DNA from: Zeimonas sp044507525
GTDB taxonomy: Bacteria > Pseudomonadota > Gammaproteobacteria > Burkholderiales > Burkholderiaceae_E
Length of the DNA: 7,655 nucleotides
NCBI GenBank assembly: GCA_044507525.1
Contig: JBIQJM010000131.1
Span: forward strand, 1-7,655
Direction: 5' to 3'
Under the pieces are notes generated by a model that worked only from the letters and a program-made list of their open reading frames with translations, was not told where the DNA came from and made no database searches. Shown here one piece after another: positions 1 to 7,387 of the stretch (within the stretch, counting starts at the first letter, position 1; every line of letters starts with the position of its first letter). A program made the position numbers and the translations under genes.

Positions 1-1118
1 ACTACTCGTGCTTTCGCGGCACGACGCACCCGCGCGCGATCGAGCTGTCGGCCCGTCTCGTGTCGCTGCTCGCGCCCGAGGGAATGTCGCGCATCGCGTT
101 CTCCAGCGGCGGCTCCGACGCCGTCGAAGGTGCGCTGAAGATCGCGCGTCAATACTGGAAGCTCGTCGGCCAGGCCGACCGTCACAAGTTCGTCTCGCTG
201 AAGCAGGGCTATCACGGCGTGCATTTCGGCGGGATGTCGGTCAACGGGAACACGTCGTTCCGCCGCGCCTACGAGCCGTTGCTGCCCGGGTGCTTCCACA
301 TCGATACGCCGTGGACGTACCGCAATCCGTACACCGACGACCCGACTCGCCTGGGCGAGATCTGCGCCGAGCTGCTCGATCGCGAGATCCGCTTCCAGGG
401 TCCCGACACGGTGGCGGCGTTCATCGCCGAGCCGGTGCAGGGCGCCGGCGGCGTCATCGTGCCGCCGCCGAACTTCTGGCCGCTGGTGCGCGAGGTCTGC
501 GACCGGCACGGCGTGCTCCTGGTCGCCGACGAAGTCGTCACCGGCTTCGGTCGCACCGGATCGTGGTTCGGCTCGCGGCTGTGGGGCGTGAAGCCGGACC
601 TGATGTGCCTGGCGAAGGGCATCAACTCGGGCTACGTGCCGCTGGGTGCCACCGCGGTCGGCGAGCGCGTCGCCGCCGCGTTTCACGGCGACGAGTCGGG
701 CAGCGGCGCGCTGATGCACGGCTACACCTACAGCGGGCACCCGGTGGCCTGCGCTTCGGCGCTTGCCGCCCTCGACATCCTCGAGCGCGAGCAGGTGGTC
801 GAGAACGCGCGCGTGCAGGGCGAGCACCTGATGTCGCGGCTCGCACCGCTGGCCGAGCGATTCCGCTCGGTCGGCGACGTGCGCGGCATCGGACTGATGG
901 TCTGCGTCGAACTCGTCGCCGACAAGGCGAAGCGCACGCCGCTCGACCGCAAGGCGCCGCTGCCCGCGAAGGTGGCCGAACACGCGTACCGCAACGGCGC
1001 GATGGTGCGCGTCTCGGGCGGCAACCTCATCCTCTCGCCGCCGCTGGTGATCCAGCGCGAGCAGGTCGACGTGCTGGTCGACGCGATCGAAGGGGCGCTC
1101 GTCGCCTGTTCGGCGTAG
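1..1118 (+). CDS. Class III (omega-type) aminotransferase, 5'-truncated by the window edge
   Basis: PLP-dependent transaminase of the class III fold, which moves an amino group between an amine or amino acid and a keto acid in the cytoplasm. The reading frame is already open at the edge (first whole codon at 3), and the visible 371 residues begin inside the protein, so about 70-90 N-terminal residues are probably missing. The GTG at 60 is internal and not the start, because family-like sequence (FRGTTHPRAIELSARL) precedes it. Visible family marks, in order: SSGGSDAVEGALKIAR in the PLP-phosphate region, GYHG, the cofactor-binding Asp in VADEVVTGFGRTG (codon 528-530), and the Schiff-base Lys in LAKGINSGYVPLGA (codon 615-617). 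A C-terminal small domain then runs to the TAG at 1118. The substrate cannot be read from the sequence; members are often annotated only as 'aspartate aminotransferase family'. The UPF0261 gene follows 45 bases downstream on the same strand, probably in the same transcript. Confidence 0.93.
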   Translation, partial: YSCFRGTTHPRAIELSARLVSLLAPEGMSRIAFSSGGSDAVEGALKIARQYWKLVGQADRHKFVSLKQGYHGVHFGGMSVNGNTSFRRAYEPLLPGCFHIDTPWTYRNPYTDDPTRLGEICAELLDREIRFQGPDTVAAFIAEPVQGAGGVIVPPPNFWPLVREVCDRHGVLLVADEVVTGFGRTGSWFGSRLWGVKPDLMCLAKGINSGYVPLGATAVGERVAAAFHGDESGSGALMHGYTYSGHPVACASALAALDILEREQVVENARVQGEHLMSRLAPLAERFRSVGDVRGIGLMVCVELVADKAKRTPLDRKAPLPAKVAEHAYRNGAMVRVSGGNLILSPPLVIQREQVDVLVDAIEGALVACSA

Positions 1119-1150
1119 TCGTCGGCGCATGCACTCGCAGGGCGGCGGAC

Positions 1151-1156
1151 GAGGGA
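1151..1156 (+). promoter_or_regulatory. Ribosome binding site of the UPF0261 gene
   Basis: GAGGGA lies 7 bases before the ATG at 1164. It is a good Shine-Dalgarno match and fixes this ATG as the start. The 45-base gap after the aminotransferase stop shows no terminator, which fits co-transcription. Confidence 0.65.
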
Positions 1157-1163
1157 TGAGCGC

Positions 1164-2441
1164 ATGAAGACGGGGCTGCAGATCCTCGTGGTCGGCACGG
1201 TCGACACGAAGGCGGACGAGCTGCTGTTCATGAAGCGCTGCATCGAGTCCGAAGGCGCGAAGGCGACCATCATGGACGTCGGCGTGCTGGGAAGCGCGTC
1301 GTTCCCCGTCGGGATCGGCAACCGCGAAGTGGCCGAGGCGGCCGGCACGACGATCGAGCAGGTCGCCGCGCTGGGCGACGAGAACCTCGCGATGACGAAG
1401 ATGGCCGAAGGCGCCGTCCGGCTCACGATCGAGCGATACCGGCGCGGCCAGGTCCACGGCATCCTCGCGCTGGGCGGGACGATGGGCACCGACCTGGCGC
1501 TCGACGTGACGGCGGCCCTGCCGCTGGGCATGCCGAAGTTCATCGTCACGACGGTGGCGTATTCGCATCTGATCCCTCCGGAGCGGCTGGCGCCCGACCT
1601 GATGATGATCCTGTGGGCCGGCGGCCTGTACGGGCTCAACTCGATCTGCCGTTCGATCCTCAGCCAGGCGGCGGGTGCGGTGCTCGGCGCGTGCAGCACG
1701 GTCGTGCCGGTGCAGGCGCGGCGCCCGCGCGTCGCGATCAGCTCGCTGGGCAAGTCTTGCCTGAGCTACATGGTGCGGCTCACGCCCGCGCTCGAGCAGC
1801 GCGGCTACGAGCCCGTGGTCTTCCACTGCACGGGCATGGGCGGCCGGGCGATGGAGGCGCTGATCGAGCGGGACGAGTTCGTCGCCGTGTTCGATTTCGC
1901 GCAGGCCGAGGTCAGCAACCATCTGCACGGCTCGGTCGTCAGCGCCGGCGCTTCGCGCCTGGAGGCGGCCGGTCGCCGCGGCGTTCCGCAACTGGTGGCG
2001 CCGGGTGCGAGCGACATGATCGACGTGCAGAGCTGGAAGCCGCTGGATCCGGCGTACGCCGACCGCACCTACCACGCGCACAACCGCCTGATCGGTTCCG
2101 TGAACACCACGTCGCAGGAGCGGCGGGCGATCGCACGCGAGATCGCCGCGAAGCTCTCCCGCGCGACCGGTCCGACGGCGTTCTTCCTGCCGAGGCGCGG
2201 CATCCACGCCTGGGATCACGAAGGACAGCCGATGCACGATCCCCGGGTGCACGCCGAGTACGTCGACGAGTTTCGCCGCCACGTTCGTGCGCCGGTGGAG
2301 CTGCACGACCTGGATCTCCACATCAACGACGACGCGTTCGTCGACGCGGCGCTGGAGGTCTTCGATCGTTGGGTCGCGGAGGGCCGTATTCCGGCCGGCG
2401 TGAAGGCTTCGTCGGCGCGGGAGGAGAACCTCTGCCGGTAG
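1164..2441 (+). CDS. UPF0261 / Tm-1-like ATP-binding family protein
   Basis: A complete 425-residue protein of the UPF0261 family, whose N-terminal half is the domain known from the tomato antiviral protein Tm-1. The bacterial function is not established. No signal peptide or membrane segment is visible, so it should be cytoplasmic. The N-terminal domain starts with a Rossmann-like strand and the motif GTVDTKADEL (residues 11-20) and contains the glycine-rich loop ALGGTMGTDLALD (about 102-114) followed by LPLGMPKFIVTTVA. The second domain begins near 188 (RPRVAISSLG) and holds the family motif FHCTGMGGRAMEAL (220-233), then EVSNHLHG and VPQLVAPGASDMIDV. The C-terminal end keeps the family-like FFLPRRGIHAWD and a DLHINDDAFVDAAL segment. 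The length is typical for the family. Many bacterial copies sit beside catabolic or TIM-barrel genes; here the partner is a class III aminotransferase. The family call is firm, the role unknown. Confidence 0.9.
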   Translation: MKTGLQILVVGTVDTKADELLFMKRCIESEGAKATIMDVGVLGSASFPVGIGNREVAEAAGTTIEQVAALGDENLAMTKMAEGAVRLTIERYRRGQVHGILALGGTMGTDLALDVTAALPLGMPKFIVTTVAYSHLIPPERLAPDLMMILWAGGLYGLNSICRSILSQAAGAVLGACSTVVPVQARRPRVAISSLGKSCLSYMVRLTPALEQRGYEPVVFHCTGMGGRAMEALIERDEFVAVFDFAQAEVSNHLHGSVVSAGASRLEAAGRRGVPQLVAPGASDMIDVQSWKPLDPAYADRTYHAHNRLIGSVNTTSQERRAIAREIAAKLSRATGPTAFFLPRRGIHAWDHEGQPMHDPRVHAEYVDEFRRHVRAPVELHDLDLHINDDAFVDAALEVFDRWVAEGRIPAGVKASSAREENLCR

Positions 2442-2503
2442 CGCAGGCGCAGGGCAGGCACCAGGCCGTCAGAGGGAAGAGCCCGCCCGGGCGCCCGCCG
2501 AAG

Positions 2504-4849
2504 TCAGAGCGAAGACAGTCCGCGCGCCGGTTGCAGCACGATCGCCGCAGGCGGCTGCGCTTCCTCGCGCGGCGCCTTCAGCGACCATGAACGGGTCAGT
2601 ACGAACCACGCCAGCGGCAGTACGCCGCCGAGCACGAAGATCGCTCCGCCGACGACGCGCGCCCAGGTGAGCGCCTGGAACAGCTCGCCCTGCACGAAGG
2701 CCTGCGAGCGCGCGTGCCACAGGCCGTTCTCGAGCACGTCGACGAGCTGTGCGACGCCGACCGGGAAGAGGTCGAGCACGACCATTCCCATCAGCCCGAC
2801 GTTGATCGACCAGAACACGCAGCGCAGCAGCCGTGCGTTCCAGCGCTCGGGCGCGACGAGGCAGCGCGCGCAGAAGACGATCATCGCGATCGCGAGGTTG
2901 CCGTAGACGCCCATCAGCGCGGCGTGGCCGTGGTTCACGGTGAGATAGGTGCCGTGCTCGTAGTAGTTGACGATCGGCAGGTTGATCAGGAAGCCGAACA
3001 TGCCGGCGCCGAGGAAGTTCCAGAAGTTCACCGCGAGCAGGAAGCGGAACGCGTCGACGTGCGCGAAGGCGGCGCCTGCACGCTGGGGCGCGTTGCGGAA
3101 CTGCCAGGCCTCGAGCGTGAGCAGGATCAGCGGCACGACCTGCAGCGTGGAGAAGACGCTGCCGATCGCCAGCGTCACCACCGGCTTGGCGTTCCAGTAG
3201 AAGTTGTGCGAGATGCCGAGCAGCCCCGAGCCGAGGAAGAGCAGGGTCGCCAGGTAGACGATGCGCGAGGCGGCGGCGTGGCTCACCAGCCGCATCAGCA
3301 CCATGCAGTAGGCGAGCAGCGCGGTGGCGAACACCTCGAAGAAGGCCTCGACCCACATGTGGATCACGGCCCAGCGCCAGAAGTCGGCGACCACGAAGTT
3401 CGTCTCCGGCGTAGCGACGAAACCGGAGACGAACAGCAGCAGCACGCAGGCGACGCACCAGACGAGCCACTTCGGCAGCGTCCACGCGTCGCCCGAGCGC
3501 CAGACGGGGACGACCGCGCGCGCGAGCACCACCGCCCACAGCGCGATCACGACGAACAGCATCGCCTGCCACAGGCGTCCCTGCTCGACGAACTCCCAGC
3601 CCTGGCTGCCGAGCCAGTTCCAGTGCTCGCCGAGCAGGCCGTGCGGGCCGAGCGCGACGCCGGCGAGGCCGCCGGCCGCGGTGGCGACGAGCAGCGCGAA
3701 CGTCGCGTCGACGAGCCGGCGCTGTCCGGCGATCGCCTGCGGGCAGGCGGTGGAGATCACGAAGATCGACGAGCCGATCCAGCACGCGGTGATCCACAGG
3801 AGCGCCAGCTGGAGATGCCAGCCGCGCACGACGGGGATCGGCAGTGCGTTCGCCAGCTCGACGCCAGACACGCGGGTGATGCCGAGGAAGTCGTGCACGG
3901 TCAGGATGCCGGCGACGATCTGCAGCACGAAGAGCACGGCGGCCGCGACGAAGAACTTCCACGTCGCGCGCTGCAGCGCGGAGGGTGCGGTGTCGAGCGG
4001 CGAACGTACGATCGCGGCGCCGGGGAAGTCGTCGCGGCGCGCGGGGTGCGGCGCGTGCGCGGCGTCGATCTCGCGCTGCGACGCACGCCACCCGGCGATC
4101 GTCGAATAGCGCCCGTACGCGAAGAGCACGCCGCCGAGCGCCGCGACGAGCGCGAGCACCGCGATCGCGCTCCACAGCACGACCTGCGCGCTCGGGCGGT
4201 TGCCGGCGAGTTCGTCGTACGGCCAGTTGTGCGTGTAGGTGTAGTCCTTGCCGGGGCGCTCGGCGCCGCATACCCACGCGCCCCAGAAGAAGAAGGCGGC
4301 GAGGTCGCGCAGTTCGTCCTCGTCGGAGATCCAGCCGGCCGGGTGGAACGGTTCGCTGCCCTCGCCGCGAAAGCGCGCCAGGACGAGTCGCTGCAGCTCG
4401 CGCGCGGCGTAGGCCTGCGCCTCGTCGATGCGCACGGCGTTCGCGGCTTCGTCGTAGCGGTTTCGGCGGAGGGTTCGCTGCGCGGTGGCGAGCGCCGAGT
4501 CGTCGTCGACGCCGTCGCGCGACGCGTAGTGGTCGCGCAGCGCGATCGCGACCTGGTGCAGCGCGTCGGCGGTGAAGTCGGGGCCGCGGCCGGCACCGTC
4601 GCCGAAGAAGCTGCCGTAGTTCATCAGGCCGTACTTCAGGAACACGGCCTGCCCGCGCACGATCGACGCGGCGGAGACCTGCGTGTTCCCGTCCGCGTCG
4701 ACGAAGTCGGCGATCGGCGGTGCGTCGTCGTAGGTGCGCACGCCCATGTAGAGCATGCTCGCCACGCCGACCGCGAGCACCAGCGACAGCGGGATCCACC
4801 AGCGGCGCCGGTGCATCACGTAGCGGTTCCACAGTCGCCCGATGCTCAT
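2504..4849 (-). CDS. nod: Putative nitric oxide dismutase (Nod), qNOR-like haem-copper superfamily enzyme
   Basis: A 781-residue inner-membrane protein with the architecture of quinol-dependent NO reductase: an N-terminal anchor (about 17-37), a periplasmic cytochrome c-like domain without a haem-binding CXXCH (about 40-220; GQAVFLKYGLMNYGS, GPDFTAD), then about 13 more helices. Conserved: haem ligands His345 (RGWHLQL) and His640/His642 (NHGHAALMGVYG), FeB ligand His497 with Glu501 and Glu505 (HMWVEAFFEVFAT), and His548. Changed: the next FeB His is Asn549 (GISHNFYWN, codon 3205-3203). Quinol-site positions matching Geobacillus qNOR Glu332, Phe336 and Asp746 are Gly323, Val327 and Gly735; only the His (His319) remains. 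Residues 205-210 read YTHNWP. These substitutions match putative Nod proteins, proposed to catalyse 2 NO to N2 + O2, so nod is preferred over norZ. The ATG at 4849 overlaps the previous stop (ATGA) and gives a proper N-terminal anchor. The gene is last in a three-gene operon. The fold is certain; the dismutase activity is inferred. Confidence 0.85.
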   Translation of the reverse strand: MSIGRLWNRYVMHRRRWWIPLSLVLAVGVASMLYMGVRTYDDAPPIADFVDADGNTQVSAASIVRGQAVFLKYGLMNYGSFFGDGAGRGPDFTADALHQVAIALRDHYASRDGVDDDSALATAQRTLRRNRYDEAANAVRIDEAQAYAARELQRLVLARFRGEGSEPFHPAGWISDEDELRDLAAFFFWGAWVCGAERPGKDYTYTHNWPYDELAGNRPSAQVVLWSAIAVLALVAALGGVLFAYGRYSTIAGWRASQREIDAAHAPHPARRDDFPGAAIVRSPLDTAPSALQRATWKFFVAAAVLFVLQIVAGILTVHDFLGITRVSGVELANALPIPVVRGWHLQLALLWITACWIGSSIFVISTACPQAIAGQRRLVDATFALLVATAAGGLAGVALGPHGLLGEHWNWLGSQGWEFVEQGRLWQAMLFVVIALWAVVLARAVVPVWRSGDAWTLPKWLVWCVACVLLLFVSGFVATPETNFVVADFWRWAVIHMWVEAFFEVFATALLAYCMVLMRLVSHAAASRIVYLATLLFLGSGLLGISHNFYWNAKPVVTLAIGSVFSTLQVVPLILLTLEAWQFRNAPQRAGAAFAHVDAFRFLLAVNFWNFLGAGMFGFLINLPIVNYYEHGTYLTVNHGHAALMGVYGNLAIAMIVFCARCLVAPERWNARLLRCVFWSINVGLMGMVVLDLFPVGVAQLVDVLENGLWHARSQAFVQGELFQALTWARVVGGAIFVLGGVLPLAWFVLTRSWSLKAPREEAQPPAAIVLQPARGLSSL
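4846..4849 (-). other. ATGA stop/start overlap (second peroxidase gene to nod)
   Basis: The TGA of the second peroxidase gene (4848-4846) overlaps the ATG of nod (4849-4847) in the tetranucleotide ATGA. A G-rich stretch (GAGGGGGTGG on the - strand) lies about 9-10 bases upstream but is not a strong Shine-Dalgarno sequence. Translation of nod is therefore probably coupled to the gene before it. Confidence 0.85.
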
Positions 4850-6084
4850 CGCTCGTCCACCCCCTCGGCCTCGTTCGCGCAGGTCTGCGGCTGCGCGGTG
4901 TCGATCAGCGGCAGCATCGCCGGCAGCGCCGGCGTGTCGACGACGAGCGGCGCGTCCATGCTCAGCGACTCGAGGAATGCGATCAGGTCGCTCTTCTCGG
5001 CGGCGCTGAGCCCCAGCGGCTGCAGCAACGGCGACTTGTTCGGCGTGTCGCCGCCGCCGCGGTCGAAGAAGTCGACCACTTCGGCGAGCGTCGCGAAGAC
5101 GCCGTTGTGCATGTACGGGGCCGTGTAGCGCAGCTCGCGCAGCGACGGCGTGCGAAAGCGCCCGAGGTCGGCGGGATCGCGCGTCCGATAGTAGCGGCCG
5201 AGGTCCTCGTCGCCGCCGCGGTACAGCGCGCGCGGCACGTCGCGCTGCGCGTTCTGCCAGCGCACGGCGATCTGCACCAGCGGGCTCGAGTCGAACAGCG
5301 TCTGGCGCGGGACGCCGAGCGCGTGGTACTGCTCGTCGCTCGCCAGGGGTCCGTTGTGGCAGGCGATGCAGCGCGCCTTGCCGACGAAGAGCTTGAAGCC
5401 GCGCCGTGCCGCCGGCGACAGCGCGCGTTCGTCGCCGGAGGCGAAGCGATCGAAGGGCACGCGCTGCGGATCGGAGACGAGGGTGCGCTCGAAGGCGGCG
5501 ATCGCACGCCACGCGTCGTCGAGCTGCGGCCATTCGGTGCCGAACACGTCGCGGAAGCGGTCGACGTATTCGGGGATCAGTCGCAGGCGCATCTCGACGA
5601 GGACCGGCTTGCCGTTCCCCTCGACCGGCGCCTGCATCGCCGAGCGCGCCTGCACCTCGAGGCTGTCGAGCGTGCCGTCCCACATCAGTCGCCGGAAATG
5701 CGCGGCGTTGAGCACCGTGGGATTGTTGCGCCACAGCCGATGACCGGGGTATCCCGGCGCGAGCGGCTCGTGATGCGCCCAGCCGCGCTGCGCGACGTGG
5801 CACGACGCGCAGGACGTCGACGCGTCGCCCGAGAGTCGCGGATCGAAGAACAGCAGCCGGCCGAGCGCGATCTTCTCGTCCGACATCGGGTTTGCGGCGG
5901 GAACCGGAACCGCCGGCAGCGGCGCGAGCGGCGGGATCGCTTCCTGCGCCGACGACAGGAGGGAGAAGGCGGAAGGGGGGACGGCTGCGGCGAGCACCGT
6001 CGAGACCGCCAGCGCGCCCGCGAGCGCCGACGCCGCCCCGACGACGATCGCGGCACCGACGGTCGCGAGCCGCTGCAGCTTCAC
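4846..6084 (-). CDS. Di-heme cytochrome c peroxidase / MauG-family protein (second copy)
   Basis: A 412-residue exported c-type cytochrome of the bacterial di-heme peroxidase/MauG family. Members reduce H2O2 to water with electrons from small cytochromes or copper proteins, or oxidise protein side chains, in the periplasm. A Sec-type signal or membrane anchor covers about residues 5-34, followed by a Pro/Ala-rich linker to about 65. Two haem sites are CASCH (92-96) and CIACH (239-243). Between them is LMWDG with Trp135, at the position of the inter-haem Trp in the family, followed by SLEVQ. The family motif TAPYMHNGVFATLAEVVDFFDRGGG starts at 321. The tail from about 377 is Ala/Pro-rich with one lone Cys402. 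The start is GTG at 6084, overlapping the previous stop (GTGA) and preceded by GGAG at 7-base spacing. The stop overlaps the nod ATG. The peroxidase fold is secure; peroxidase versus MauG-like chemistry is not decided. Confidence 0.93.
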   Translation of the reverse strand: MKLQRLATVGAAIVVGAASALAGALAVSTVLAAAVPPSAFSLLSSAQEAIPPLAPLPAVPVPAANPMSDEKIALGRLLFFDPRLSGDASTSCASCHVAQRGWAHHEPLAPGYPGHRLWRNNPTVLNAAHFRRLMWDGTLDSLEVQARSAMQAPVEGNGKPVLVEMRLRLIPEYVDRFRDVFGTEWPQLDDAWRAIAAFERTLVSDPQRVPFDRFASGDERALSPAARRGFKLFVGKARCIACHNGPLASDEQYHALGVPRQTLFDSSPLVQIAVRWQNAQRDVPRALYRGGDEDLGRYYRTRDPADLGRFRTPSLRELRYTAPYMHNGVFATLAEVVDFFDRGGGDTPNKSPLLQPLGLSAAEKSDLIAFLESLSMDAPLVVDTPALPAMLPLIDTAQPQTCANEAEGVDER

Positions 6085-7181
6085 CGGCCTGCTCCGGCGG
6101 TGCTCGCGTAATCGTCGACCGGCGGCGCCTCGTCGACCGGCAGCGGCGGCGACAGCGCTTCGAGGAACGCGAGCAGCGCGGCGCGCTCGCGCTCGTCGAG
6201 CCCGAGCGGTTGCAGTTCGCTGGCACGCCCGCCGCCGCGATCGTAGAAGTCGACGACCTGCGCGAGCGTGGCGAAGATGCCGTTGTGCATGTACGGCGCG
6301 GTGTGCGCGACGCCGCGCAGCGACGGCGTCGCGAAGCGGCCGCGGTCCGACGCCCGCCCGGTCCACGCCTGCGCTCCGGTGTCGCTGCGCACCGCCATCG
6401 GGTCGCGTGCGCCGTGGACCGCGTGATGCCGCAGCAGGCTGACCGTGCGTTCCGGATCGCGCAGGATCTCCTGGTTCTCGGGAACGCCGAGCCGGTGCAG
6501 CTGCCCGTCGGAGAACGCCCGCCCCGAATGGCAACTCGAGCAACCGGCCTTGCCGGCGAACAGGTGCATGCCCTCGCGTGCCTGTGCGGACAGGGCGGTC
6601 GCGTCGCCGGCGAGTGCGCGGTCGACCGCGGCGTCGTCGTAGTCGTGCGCCGCGGTGTAGGCGGCGAGCGCGGCGACGACGCCCCGGAAGTCCGGCGCCT
6701 GCCGCTCGCCGTAGGCGCGTTGCCAGGCGGCGAGCAGGCCGGGAAGCTGCCGCACGCGTTCGACGATGATCTGCGGGTCGCCGTTCATCGTGATCGGCGA
6801 GACGAGCATCTCGGCGATCAGCTCGGGGAGGCGCTCGGCCGGATAGCGGCCGTCCCACATCAGTCGCGACTTCATCGAGAGCCCGAGCAGCGACGGCGTG
6901 TTGCGGAAGTGCCCGGAGTGGTTGTAGCCCCGCGAGAGCGTCTCGCCGTCGGCGAAACCCTTGTCCGGCGCGTGGCAGCTCGCGCAGCTGCGACTGCCAT
7001 CGCCGGACAGGCGCGATTCGAAGAAGAGCGCGCGGCCGAAAGCGACGAGGCGCGCTTGCTGTGCGGCCGACACCGCAGCCGGCACCGACGCAGGTGCCGC
7101 GGGCGTCGTCGCGAACGTCACGACGCCCGTCGCGCACAGCACGGCGAACAGCGCCGCCCGGACGCTCCTGCGCGACTTCAC
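6081..7181 (-). CDS. Di-heme cytochrome c peroxidase / MauG-family protein (first copy, operon leader)
   Basis: A 366-residue exported di-heme cytochrome c, first gene of the operon that ends in nod. The N terminus (MKSRRSVRAALFAVLCATGV) is a classical Sec signal, with likely cleavage in the Ala/Pro-rich stretch around 25-35. Haem sites are CASCH (66-70) and CSSCH (214-218). The inter-haem motif LMWDGR carries Trp109, but the SLEVQ-type segment that follows it in the neighbouring paralogue is replaced by AERLPELIAEM, so the conserved Gln is absent. TAPYMHNGIFATLAQVVDFYDRGGG starts at 294. The protein clearly shares ancestry with the next gene but is shorter in linker and tail. The GTG at 7181 is chosen because GGAGG lies exactly 7 bases upstream and the signal peptide begins there; the frame stays open further upstream only through low-complexity repeat DNA. 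Its likely role is periplasmic peroxide removal or electron transfer; the partner is unknown. Confidence 0.93.
   Translation of the reverse strand: MKSRRSVRAALFAVLCATGVVTFATTPAAPASVPAAVSAAQQARLVAFGRALFFESRLSGDGSRSCASCHAPDKGFADGETLSRGYNHSGHFRNTPSLLGLSMKSRLMWDGRYPAERLPELIAEMLVSPITMNGDPQIIVERVRQLPGLLAAWQRAYGERQAPDFRGVVAALAAYTAAHDYDDAAVDRALAGDATALSAQAREGMHLFAGKAGCSSCHSGRAFSDGQLHRLGVPENQEILRDPERTVSLLRHHAVHGARDPMAVRSDTGAQAWTGRASDRGRFATPSLRGVAHTAPYMHNGIFATLAQVVDFYDRGGGRASELQPLGLDERERAALLAFLEALSPPLPVDEAPPVDDYASTAGAGR
6092..6095 (-). promoter_or_regulatory. Ribosome binding site of the second peroxidase gene
   Basis: GGAG on the - strand lies 7 bases before the GTG at 6084, inside the end of the preceding gene. 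It decides the GTG start, which also begins a good export signal. The GTG overlaps the previous TGA as GTGA (6084-6081). Confidence 0.65.
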
Positions 7182-7188
7182 GGCCGTG

Positions 7189-7193
7189 CCTCC
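7189..7193 (-). promoter_or_regulatory. Ribosome binding site of the first peroxidase gene
   Basis: A perfect GGAGG on the - strand lies 7 bases before the GTG at 7181. It is the best Shine-Dalgarno sequence in the operon and fixes the start of the first gene. Confidence 0.8.
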
Positions 7194-7361
7194 GTCCTCG
7201 TTCGGACACCGCCCGCATCGCTCGAGCGGCAGACGGCGGCGGGCCGGTGGGAGACGCCCGTCGGCCCCGCCTTGGCGGCCTGCGCCGAAACGGCGTGCGG
7301 GCGTCGGGCGACAGGCAACGCGGCTCCCTCTGCGGCGCCGAGCCGCGCAGCCTCGGGGTCG

Positions 7362-7376
7362 GCGCGCGTAGCGCGC
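7362..7376. repeat. Mini-hairpin 1 with GTA loop
   Basis: GCGCGC, then GTA, then GCGCGC: a 6-base-pair perfect stem with a three-base loop. The core GCGTAGC (7366-7372) is of the GCGNAGC class known to form unusually stable DNA mini-hairpins. It lies inside the palindromic repeat. Confidence 0.6.
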
Positions 7377-7387
7377 TTCGTTTCTCT

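Noticed and set aside
8..1159. Open frame of 383 codons overlapping the aminotransferase
   Set aside because: An Arg-rich translation without motifs, in a different frame from the clear class III aminotransferase.
2484..2493. Palindrome CGCCCGGGCG between the convergent genes as a terminator
   Set aside because: Only 5 base pairs per arm, no room for a loop and no T-run on either side; such palindromes are expected in this base composition.
2469..4832. Open frame of 787 codons on the - strand, shifted against nod
   Set aside because: The product is Arg/Ala low-complexity sequence. The overlapping nod frame carries all the qNOR-family motifs.
2504..4849. Calling this gene an ordinary quinol-dependent NO reductase (norZ/norB)
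   Set aside because: Asn replaces an FeB histidine, and the Glu, Phe and Asp of the quinol site are lost. This set fits Nod better, although activity cannot be proven from sequence.
2714..5128. Open frame of 804 codons on the + strand opposite nod and the second peroxidase
   Set aside because: Its translation is Arg/Glu/His/Asp-rich without any domain, and it lies antisense to two genes with clear family motifs. Long antisense frames are common in DNA this GC-rich.
4850..6226. nod frame staying open upstream of its ATG, which would give a 1240-residue protein
   Set aside because: The extra 459 residues are a shifted-frame reading of the second peroxidase with no motifs. ATG 4849 begins a proper N-terminal anchor and overlaps the previous stop.
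7182..7227. Promoter or FNR/DNR box for the peroxidase-nod operon
   Set aside because: No -35/-10 pair or TTGAT-N4-ATCAA-like site is visible here, nor convincingly within the repeat further upstream.
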